The notes under the pieces: generated by a model
Seen by the model: the letters and a program-made list of their open reading frames with translations, nothing else
Database searches by the model: none
What the model was told of the DNA's origin: nothing
Shown here: one piece after another, positions 55,571 to 64,000 of the stretch
How positions within the stretch are numbered: position 1 is the first letter of the stretch
How the letters are laid out: every line of letters begins with the position of its first letter
Position numbers and translations under genes: made by a program
DNA from: Stichopus chloronotus
Taxonomy: Eukaryota; Echinodermata; Holothuroidea; Aspidochirotida; Stichopodidae
DNA length: 64,000 nt
Assembly: GCA_021234535.1 (NCBI GenBank)
Contig: CM037841.1
Location: 15,830,825-15,894,824, forward strand
Direction of reading: 5' to 3'

Positions 55571-56574
55571 GACAGTGGCCACGCAGCCAGCCGGAGGGTG
55601 GACAGGTCCGGGTGCTGAAGGGCTCCGCTCCTCTGGGTCAGCAGATCCGGGACTGGAGGGAGGAGAAACGGCAGGTCGCATAACAGTTGCAGGAGCAGGG
55701 GGAACCATGGCTGGTTCGGCCAGCACGGCGCGATGAGCAGCATGTCTGCCAGGGTGCTCTGGAGCCGGCGGAGCACTGTGTGGATAAGTGTGAATGGTGG
55801 GAAGCCGTACATGGAGAGACCGATCCACGGGAAGGACAGGGCGTCGACCTTCCACACCGTCGGGGCCGCGTAACGTGACACGTAGGTTGGAAGGCGCGCG
55901 TCGGCCGGTGACGTGAACATGTCTATGAAGGGCCGGCCGTAGAGGGCGAAGATGTGGTCCGCCCACCGCTGTGCGAGGGTCCAGGCCCCGAAGTCGTAAT
56001 TGCCCCGAGAGAGGGCGTCGGCAACGACATTGTATTGGCCCGTGAGGTGTGACGTCCAGAGCGTGATCTGAAGGGATTGGCATAGCATCAGAAGGTCCCA
56101 TACTCTGCGCAACTGGGCCGCGGATTTCGTCCCACCCTGGCGATTGATGTACGTGACCGTTGTTGAGTTGTCCGACCGGACCGTGACTGTGTGCCCGCGC
56201 AGAGCCGAACGCCAGTGGCGGATCGCGTTGGTAACCGCTTGCATTTCTAGGACATTGATATGTTGGGCCGCGTCCTGCGGGCCCCAAACCCCCGCTGCCA
56301 CCTCCTGATCGCTCCAGGTCGCGCCCCAGCCTGTTAAAGATGCGTCGGTGGTTATCGTTGCTAGGGGGGCGTTGTTGCGGAACAGCCTGCCCGCCGTTAG
56401 CTTGTCACCGTACGCCCACCAGTGGAGAAATGGGCGGAGGTCCACCGGTAGGGGGATCATCGTGTCCGGGTGTGGGGCCGGCGTGGGCGCGTATGTGAGG
56501 AAGTGCCTCTGCAGAGGCCGCATGTGGAGGCGGCATAAGCCTAGGAGGTCGACAAGGCTCGCCATCCTGCCCAA
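55333..56574 (-). CDS. DIRS RNase H region (remainder of the RT-RH ORF)
   Basis: A 413-aa open frame. It begins with the segment that follows the RT fingers/thumb in DIRS proteins (LLGLCRLHMRPLQRH), then RNase H motifs: TTDASLTGWGATWSD, HINVLEMQAVTNAI, VRSDNSTTVTYINRQGG and YNVVADALSRG. The D-E-D-D metal ligands are all present. RNase H degrades RNA in RNA-DNA hybrids during reverse transcription. RT motifs such as the YxDD box are absent because of an upstream deletion. The last ~80 residues overlap the recombinase N-terminus in another frame. Confidence 0.85.
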   Translation of the reverse strand: MGRMASLVDLLGLCRLHMRPLQRHFLTYAPTPAPHPDTMIPLPVDLRPFLHWWAYGDKLTAGRLFRNNAPLATITTDASLTGWGATWSDQEVAAGVWGPQDAAQHINVLEMQAVTNAIRHWRSALRGHTVTVRSDNSTTVTYINRQGGTKSAAQLRRVWDLLMLCQSLQITLWTSHLTGQYNVVADALSRGNYDFGAWTLAQRWADHIFALYGRPFIDMFTSPADARLPTYVSRYAAPTVWKVDALSFPWIGLSMYGFPPFTLIHTVLRRLQSTLADMLLIAPCWPNQPWFPLLLQLLCDLPFLLPPVPDLLTQRSGALQHPDLSTLRLAAWPLSGRRSRPQAFLRKLQTLPQQPGMPRRFELTIRAWSDTTSGQPICLSIPWKCQPQTWPASSAPSSERGSRSAPYGTTTQP

Positions 56575-56584
56575 GAGCTGCTGT

Positions 56585-58659
56585 CACAGCAGGGCAGGGG
56601 ACTGCGGAACCGACAGCAGAAAGATCGCCGGAGCGGCCCTGCCGCGAATAGGGCTGATAGCGCTGCTGGGAACCCTTTCCCTGGCGGTACCGACCTTGGC
56701 CTGCTCGTCTATTGTGGCCAGAACCCTGCTGGCGGGGTTGCGAGCTACTGGGATTACCCAAGCGCGCCATGTACTCGTCGGCCTCTCTGAGGGCTTTTAG
56801 GCGCTCGGCCTCTTCGCGTAACTTCGCGTCGAATTGGCCTCCGAAGAGGTCATTTCCCAGAATGGGCAGGTCCCGAAAGGCTTCCACCGCGGTGCGCGAA
56901 GACCAGTCGAGGGAATCCAACACCTGGTCGCGCCTGGTAGTCGTCGCCTTGATTGACACGCGTGCAAATTGGTCAAACACGCTACGGGCGACTGGGCCTA
57001 AAAGGGCGATAACTGCGCCGGTGTCTGCGCGGGAAATGCCTGCGGAATGAGCCTGCGTGAACGAGCGGTTGAGCAATTCCGCGAACAGCAGCAGCGCCGA
57101 CGCATACTTGAGTCCGGCCCTGGAGGCTCTATCCACGTCGTAGAGGCTGGTCTCTAGACGACACGCGTTCCTATCCCGGAACCTATCATGCGCGTCCAGG
57201 ACCCGCGTCCCGGACCCGTGCCGGGATGTGCGGGGCTGAAAATAAGTTCACCAAGTCTGCTTCCTCCACATGGAATGCACGGGCCACATCGCGCTGGAAA
57301 GCCGACCATTGGCGAGCTGATGCGAGGGACTCAAATCGTTGGCCGCACTCTGCGTCGACCGGGATAGACACCCCTGGGTTCGAGGAGGCTGCGTTGAGCG
57401 TAAGCCGCGATGCCGGGGCCTCTGCCGCGGTCAGGGCTAGGTCTGGCGCGTAGCCGAGAGTTCGCCTGAGAACTGTGGCGGCGCGCTCGAACGCCTCCGT
57501 TGAAACATCCGTGCCGCGGAGTGGTTCGTCATCCTCCCCCTCCGAGAGAGGATCTCCGCGGTCTCGCGGGGGTGTGACCATGGCTGGCGTCTCACGAGAT
57601 GCTCCGCTCCGAAAAAAGTCGGCGTCCCGGGAAGGCGATGCCGAACGGCGCGCCGGTACGGAAGGTGGGGCCAACGGGCCCTGCGGTGCCGTGGATGTTC
57701 GTTCCGACAACAAGCGCTCTAGCAAGTCCGTCATTTGGCTGAGGACAGCGTCTTGGCCTGACTGTGGAGGTGTGCACTTTCGCTGGCGAAAATCGCGATC
57801 GTCGGAAGACGGGGACGAGTCCGACGACTCGGCGCGTCTATCTAGGTTCCGCTTACAAGGCGCTGACCGAGAGCTGGGAAGCGGCGGAAAACCCTCAAAG
57901 TCTCAGGGCGGCCGCGAGAACGACTCCAAGCTTGAGGCGAACAGGTCAAGGACCGCTCGGTCCTCCACCATCGACTCCTCCGGGGCCGATTCCCGAGGCC
58001 AGGCCGGACCCGTTTCCAAGGGTACCGGACCCGGCGGGGCGGTCGGGCTTAGGCCGTGCATGGCGGCTGCCGACGGCGCGCGGGGTTGTGCGCTAGCAGG
58101 CCCGGTTGCGGCCTGTGGTGTAGGGCTTATCCCGGAACCTCCGGGGGCCTCGGTGCGGGAGCCAGGTCTTAAGCCGTCGCCCACGGAGGCCTGGATGGGT
58201 GTAGGGCTTATGCCCCCTCCGGGGCGGCCTCTTCGCTCGCACTGGGTCTTAGAGGAAGGAGTCCCGGTGCGCGGACTCGGCTGAGTGTCCTGGCTACGGC
58301 TAGAGTCCCGGGTTCGGGTTGCGGTATTCGGTTCCCGGGTTCGACTACGTCCACGGCTCTCGGGGTCCGGGTCCCGGGGTCTCCGATCTGCTGACGACTC
58401 CTGGGTACGGCGCTCCGGCTGGGAGGTAGACGGCGGCTTTTTCTTGCAGCTCTTTGCCACGGACTTCCCTCGCTGCTCTTCACGCTTACGCAACCAATCT
58501 GCGGAGGAGGCCCAACGATCGGCGGACCAGACGCGACAAACGGCGCAGGGAGAGAGTCTCATCGCAAGGCCGACACCTGGGGCATTGCGTGTGGAAGTCC
58601 CATGTGGTAAACGGCCTGAACCTTTTGCACGAGGTGCAGGTGTCTTGGTTTCTCTCCAT
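56585..58659 (-). pseudogene. DIRS Gag-like ORF1, interrupted
   Basis: The ATG at 58657-58659 starts a Cys-rich module (CTSCKRF, CPRCRPCDE), which continues after a frameshift near 58565 as CAVCRVWSADRWASSADWL. A long Ser/Pro/Arg region follows to a TGA at 57903-57905, then the same frame continues (SEGEDDEPLRG, LTLNAASSNPGVSI, DAECGQRFESLASARQW) to a frameshift near 57205. The final part holds DQVLDSLDWSSRTAVEAFR, GNDLFGGQFDAKLREEAERL and a basic GHNRRAGQGRYRQGKG tail. It presumably binds element RNA. It ends at the deletion joint with RNase H. Confidence 0.8.
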
Positions 58660-59218
58660 ACCAGCTGTAGGAGACGTTAAGGAAATGAAATAGAGCTACA
58701 CAAAATAACAGGCTAATTCGAGCGGGAACCTGAACCCGCCAAGGGCCCGGCTAATATTCAGTAACGTACATAAACGTACAATCAACAACGTACAACATTA
58801 CCAACTATAGGCCTGAAGCTTGCATAAGGGAAAGGATTCCCCACGCTACGCAACGTGGCACAAGGATTGGAAAAGCAGTGGGGAACGCACCCCGAGTGCT
58901 AACACAAAGAATTACAAGATACACACGAGGAGGCTAAAAACAGAGCCTAGCACAGTTACGTAAGTAGAATACAACACAGTCCTAGACAACGTAACTACAC
59001 AGGCGGGTACGAGACCTAACCCGGACCCGCAACACACGTGTCGAAAAACATGTCAAAAGACACGAAAGGAAAAGGATACTCATCCAAAACAGGCTCCAAG
59101 AAGAGGGCAAGGATGAAGAATCCTAGAAACTCGATTGAGAATGTTGAAAACTGAACGATGGCAGTTGAATTTTACAGATGCAAACGCAGTGTAAGAGCTT
59201 CACTGGCAGACCAAAAGG

Positions 59219-59340
59219 CTGGCAATTACGGAAGGGCGGTGACCAGATACACACACACACACACAAATTGCCAGATGCTAGACCATGGTCAATACGGTAA
59301 TGCATAGATTATATGAGGTGAGGGAGTACGCGCTTTGAAT
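59219..59340 (-). repeat. DIRS right inverted terminal repeat
   Basis: Inverted match to 54026-54152; outer end AGTACGCGCTTTGAAT. The host sequence immediately outside is Gag of the older DIRS copy. Confidence 0.85.
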
Positions 59341-59715
59341 TTATTTTTCTTTGACTTAGGGACAGCCTTGTCCGCTGCTCTTCGCACTTTAGGAGCCACT
59401 TGGCAGTGGCGGCCCAACAATCCGAGGGCCACGAATGGCAAATGACGCTTGGAAGATCCTCATCGCAAGGACAGCACCTAGGGCAAAACAGGAGCAAGCA
59501 CCGAGGAACGAATCCCCACACTGAGACTCACAAACAAACACAACCAGTATAGGCATAAAACCAGCGTGAAGGAACAGAACCCCAGGGTTTCCTTGCTGTC
59601 ACAACACAAGAACAAGGCCAAGGCACTCCGGGAGAGGGGGAGCATGCCCTCAAGCCAGAATTCCAAGACAAAAATGAGATACACACAGGCAAAGGCTTTC
59701 ATTGGGGCCTAATAA
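59341..59715 (-). pseudogene. Older DIRS copy, Gag N-terminus (part 2)
   Basis: Minus-strand frame 59309-59521 reads CPRCCPCDEDLPSVICHSW, then CWAATAKWLLKCEEQR, matching the nested copy's CPRCRPCDE...CRVWSADRW...WLRKREEQR. It continues the Gag remnant that resumes at 54025, so both are one older element split by the younger insertion. Confidence 0.8.
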
Positions 59716-59749
59716 ATGCTGCATGAACGACAACAATACTACATTACGT

Positions 59750-60775
59750 AACTCAAGCCACACACTGTGAAAAAGACCCTTGCTGACCTCAAATGACCTC
59801 TCAACATGTTAAAGTAGGATTCTTACACTCAATGTGATTCATATAACTAGAAATATCAGATCAGTCCATGGATCCCTTCTTGAGATATCACGTTCACAAG
59901 GTATCACTGGATTCTGTTGAACCCAAGACCTTTAAACCCATATAAAAAAACAAAAGGGTCTTGGAACTCTATGAAACATACCTTCATACTAACTATGAAA
60001 TCTGTCCGAGTTTCCCTTCATGAGATATCGTGTTCACAAGGTTTTCACTATTTGACTCCTGACCATAAACTTCTTTTGACCTCTATCAATAACAATAAGG
60101 TTGTTGTAATCAATGTGGAAGCCACACATTTCACATATCAAATGGCAGATCCTTCCAGCTTCCCTTCTTGAGATATGTTTACAAACTTTTCCTTCTTTGA
60201 GTGGTATGGCCTCAAATGACCCTTGACTGCCACCAAAAAAATGAAAGATTCTTGTTCACAACGTGGAACATCTATATCAAACTTGGTGTCTCTTCATGAC
60301 ATATCGTATTTACAAGGTTTTTATTATTTGATCCTTATTAACACAAATGAACTCGACTTTCACCAAAAACAACAGTGTGCTGGTCCTCTATGAAATAAGA
60401 CTTACATACTAAAAGACTCTTAAACTGTTGACGTTGCAAACCTACATTAGAAAGTATTGTTCTGAGTGAGCTACTTGTTTAAGGATTAATTGACTTAAAT
60501 GATCATGTAGCTTGGTGAATGATATTGAAGTGAAACATAGAATAAAGGAAACAAATAACTTTGACCCAACTACACAGCTTGTCGTCACTTCATTTAGTGG
60601 GTCTTTAAAGTATCAGTATGAATTAATTTTACCGTTGTATCTCCATATAAATAGCAGCTCCCTGCAAATCGAAGCTTCTTTTCTTGAGATATCATGTTTA
60701 TAAAGTAAACATCACAGAACACACATACACATGCATGGATGCCAAGGTTTACGATTATCATCAAAACCACAGAAC
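59750..60775 (+). mobile_element. C-family element, left end missing
   Basis: Diverged monomers at about 59765-60350 (half-sites mostly decayed), then a short CA-rich tract (about 60715-60735) and the right hairpin GGTTTACGATTATCATCAAA (about 60747-60766). No left terminus was found. Confidence 0.55.
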
Positions 60776-62858
60776 TAAAAGTTTCATTTTGATTTCCTTT
60801 CAAAATTATACAAATTTTGTACTTTGTAAAATACAGTGAAATTAAGAACTTAAAATATTAACTACCAGTATCTCTTTTCTAAAACAATGCATCAATGGAT
60901 ACAAAAACTTAGAAAGTTTGTTGCTGTTTATAACAAATCAATTTGACATGATAAATTACACACCGTATTTGTGATTCTATGTAACTATGTAATGATATAC
61001 AAGGGAAGTCCATTGAACTTCTGGTAAGACATTCAAGGTGCAAAGAAAGCCATGAAAACAGGTGGGGTTTGAAGTTGTTAGTAAACCAAAGAAACATCCT
61101 ATTGACAATTCAGTGATCTCAACTTTAACTTAAATTACCACGTAATGTATTGATAAAGATTTATGTAGAAACAGCACACACTGACAATAAGAGCATGGAC
61201 TCTTCAACATGTACTCTTGGTAAAATATAAATTTATGATTGTCTAAAAATTTGTGGAGTGTGAAAAAAAGTGTGGAAAGGATGGGTGGGGATGTTAGAAG
61301 GCTGACAGAGAGTTCTGATGTTTCTGTTGTATTACTATCTCTATTGTCCTTTGCCAAAACATGCACATTGTTAAAGAACAATTGACAAATTATATCCCCT
61401 GTATCTATCTGATGGTGTCCTAAATACAACACACAATAGTTAAAATTACAAAATGTTAAATATTCTCTACCACCACTGTGCACATTTGCTAATGGTACAG
61501 ATGTGCAGCAAGCCCCTGAGAAATTGACACAAACAAAACATGTACATGCATCATCAAAGAAGGCAGGACATGTTTGATGACACCTTCAGTTTCATCACAC
61601 AGTAGTTGCATGTACCAGGCTTGGAAGGTCATGCAATGTGGTCCAGGGTGGTGCTTAGACATTACTGTGCCTGTGTTCTCTGCAGACTTCATCCACCTGC
61701 TTAGCAAGTGTATGGTCATGTGTCCGAGAATAGAAGGAACACTCTTATGTAGTAATTACATCGATATAGCATGACCTGAAAATTTTATCCTCTGCAAAGC
61801 AACATTAGATTTATTTTATGATACAAACTAAAAATTGAGACCTGGTATGGTGCAATGACGTGTCAGAAAACAACACTGTAAAGAGACAAAAAATGAAAAA
61901 AATTCCATGCCAAAATGCAAGAATGGATTGTGGTTTTGATGACATAACCTAACCTATTATATATTCAAAGCAGATACATTTAAGCAAAAACACTGTTATG
62001 ACAAATAGTGCACTGACATCATACAAACCATGAATGAGGTCTACTCATACTCAGATGCTTTGCTTAATGAAGGCAAAAATAAGTGTTCAGTGATGGGAAT
62101 AAGCAGTATCACCTTCACACTTGTGCTGTAAAACAGGTCTGTTAATGTGCAATATGCAATTCTCACTACGCGTTGCACCACTTTGGGATGCATTCTCTAA
62201 TTTGGTTAAGGCTGCTAATCCCTTCCAATTTGGATGGTAATTCCTTCTTATTTGTCACAAGAAATGGTCAAAGAATTGCTTCAAACAAAGCGACAACCCT
62301 AGAAAATTTCCCCCAAAATAAAAGCCTACGAGGGTTGGACTGCTCTTCTGCTTTCTGAACGCTAATTGCAGACACTTAACATCCTGATAACAAAGAGAAT
62401 ATTGTAATAAACATGCTGTAAAATGTGATACACTGTAGCCTTAACACATGTTTGCTGAAATTGTAATGATGAATAGCACAGACAGCTTTCTGAACATTAA
62501 GCTGGTCTTGACAAGTGAATCTGATTCAGATCAGATCCCCTGCTCGAGATCAATGCTTTTGCTTTTACACCTGATTCTCCATTATGAATTAGACCCTGAG
62601 CAAACTATTTGCACACAGGAAGTTATGTATCTGAAATCATGAACGTGATACTACGCTGAAACTAAGATGATGTATCATGTATTATACACAGCACCTTTGT
62701 GAATCTTCCCGCAAGGTGGCACATATTTATAGTACTCTGACAGACACCCACAAAATACTCATCCACACAATTGAGTATTTCCCAAGAGCACTGACTACTT
62801 GAGGGGAGAAAAATTGATGTATTCAGACAAACAATAGCATAATATCACAACCCTAAAC
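60776..62858. other. Unassigned AT-rich DNA
   Basis: No repeat monomers apart from a C left-end-like motif at about 61910-61945 (AATGCAAGAATGGATTGTGG). Minus-strand frames at 61130-61483 (117 codons) and 61489-61719 have no recognised motif. No exon was supported. Confidence 0.4.
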
Positions 62859-64000
62859 TAGAAAGCCAAAAGGCTTAGTGATTCCTTGCCTCATGATATA
62901 TATTGCAACAAACATGAATCGCCCACATGACAAGTATGAGATCCCACACAGTTATCCTACTTGAGATACCATCTTAGTAAGGTCAAAACTTTTTGAAATC
63001 TCGTGACTCAAAATGACCTTTCACCTCCACTTACAACAATAGGGATCACCTACCCTATATGGCCATCAACATGCTAAATATGAACAATTCACAATTTAAC
63101 TATAACATCCCTCACATTTATCACCCTTAAAATATCATGTATACAAGGTTTTGACCTTTTGTCACCCCAAATAACCTTTGACCTACACAAACATGAGAAA
63201 ACTCCCAAACGGATAAGATGCTGCAGGGGAACAAATTATATTTTGTCGTGCCTAATAACTTGATAAAAAGGTAAACATGTTTATTTAATCAAAATTATAG
63301 CACTTTATTTTGTTGAGTTACAGCTATTGGTGGCAGCTCTTCCGTATTTAATTTTTTGGCGTGATGCACTTCCCAATGGCTATGAGGTCCTTGAAAATTA
63401 GCAAAAACGGATAACCCTTTTAAACCAGAATCTAGCATGACTTGCAATTTTGCCTTTAGTCTACTTAAAGACACAACACACAGTGCAAGTTTCCCTGGTT
63501 TGATACACAGTAGTCATTTGTTTAAAACTTACCTGAACTACTGTAAAGTGAAATAGGGCGTTTAGAATACACCAACATGGCGTACAAAGAAATTCGCTTC
63601 AAACATTGTTAAACCATTCAGTCTCATCAATAAATATCTGTCAAAGCTTCATCTCCTCAAGCATTATGCATGTGATAAGTAACGGATGCATCATTTGAAT
63701 TTTAAAAAGTTTGGATGAACAAATTATTGTTGAGCAACAAATAACTAAATTTCTGATCTGTGAGAATCTTATTCCTTGAAAATAAGGCTACTGTAATTCA
63801 TTATTTTGAATAATCTATCATTCTATGTCCACAAATAATGGTTTTAAAAATATGGTTGTTTTCTGTAAAACAAATGCCCTATTTCCCTTTAAGGGCTAAA
63901 GAGAGACACTGTTTATAAAGTAAATGGTTAAGTCCATTAAGCACCCGGCTCAACAGACTGTATGATTTATTCTGGACATTGTGGTTTCTACTGGCAGTCA
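62859..64000 (+). mobile_element. A-family element, left 1.14 kb (continues past window)
   Basis: Nearly identical to 29048-30190, including the left palindrome, TGATTCCTTGCC, early monomers and the nested MITE (about 63545-63890). The right end lies beyond the window. Confidence 0.8.

Larger units (their letters stand above)
54026..59340 (-). mobile_element. DIRS retrotransposon, RT core deleted
   Basis: Inverted terminal repeats at 54026-54152 and about 59219-59340 share about 100 bp (ATGCATTACCGTATTGACC, (TG)n, CTTCCGTAATT) and differ in their outer ~25 bp. An internal complementary region (54420-54514) holds complements of both outer ends side by side, the diagnostic DIRS arrangement. 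On the minus strand the order is Gag (58659 to about 56585), RNase H, then tyrosine recombinase. The RT polymerase domain expected between Gag and RNase H is absent. The element is clearly GC-richer than its surroundings. It inserted into the Gag of an older DIRS copy. Confidence 0.88.

Noticed and set aside
55343..58680. Long plus-strand frames opposite the DIRS genes (for example 57475-58284)
   Set aside because: They are GC-driven antisense frames; similarity to DIRS proteins lies on the minus strand.
61489..61719. 76-codon minus-strand frame with protein-like composition
   Set aside because: No recognisable motif, splice signal or neighbouring exon to support it.

Overview
The window is animal nuclear DNA. 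It has split coding exons with GT/AG borders on the minus strand, very long introns, and several classes of eukaryotic retroelement. The repeat content suggests a marine invertebrate (deuterostome or lophotrochozoan), but the species cannot be fixed from the sequence alone. No bacterial-type operon, rRNA, tRNA or CRISPR array was seen.

One host gene is recognisable. Exons at 45483-45559, 27632-27657, 26801-26932, 8946-9047 and 1653-1770 (minus strand, 5' to 3') encode the end of a PX domain, a short linker, a complete first SH3 domain and the start of a second SH3 domain. The order and the residues match the TKS adaptor family (SH3PXD2A/B), and exon phases agree wherever they can be tested. 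The first PX exons, the last PX exon and everything downstream were not found. The gene crosses at least 44 kb, and its introns hold most of the repeats described here.

The repeats fall into layers. (1) Three related families of non-autonomous elements, here called A, B and C, fill roughly 1-45 kb and 59.7-64 kb. Each has a left palindrome, a short subterminal inverted repeat, a core of tandem ~145-bp monomers, a (CA)n tract, and a right hairpin containing the complement of the left subterminal repeat. This resembles Helentron-associated (HINE/pearl-like) elements. Every monomer family carries a cluster of TGACCT nuclear-receptor half-sites in fixed spacing (DR4, DR4, DR1). (2) A 5'-truncated CR1/jockey-type LINE (22557-25970) sits inside a B monomer. 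(3) A Penelope-like element (35880-39307) has an intact 672-aa reverse transcriptase without a GIY-YIG domain, one inverted and two tandem direct 196-bp terminal repeats, and a candidate hammerhead ribozyme whose predicted cut falls exactly at the first base of the terminal repeat. It interrupts a C element, and an uninterrupted C copy at 17383-20537 preserves the empty site. (4) DIRS tyrosine-recombinase retrotransposons occupy 46.5-47.9 and 52.1-59.7 kb: a GC-rich element (54026-59340) that keeps Gag, RNase H, recombinase, inverted termini and the internal complementary region but has lost its RT core, nested inside the Gag of an older copy, plus a third remnant. (5) Smaller pieces are a Ty3/Gypsy-type Gag fragment with a possible LTR, a 2.26-kb TIR element with TAA target duplication, and several MITEs.

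The most unusual signals are the dispersal and amplification of nuclear-receptor-type direct repeats by the A/B/C elements, their end-to-end joining (A-right to C-left twice, B-right to A-left once), and the ribozyme-bounded, endonuclease-less Penelope-like element.
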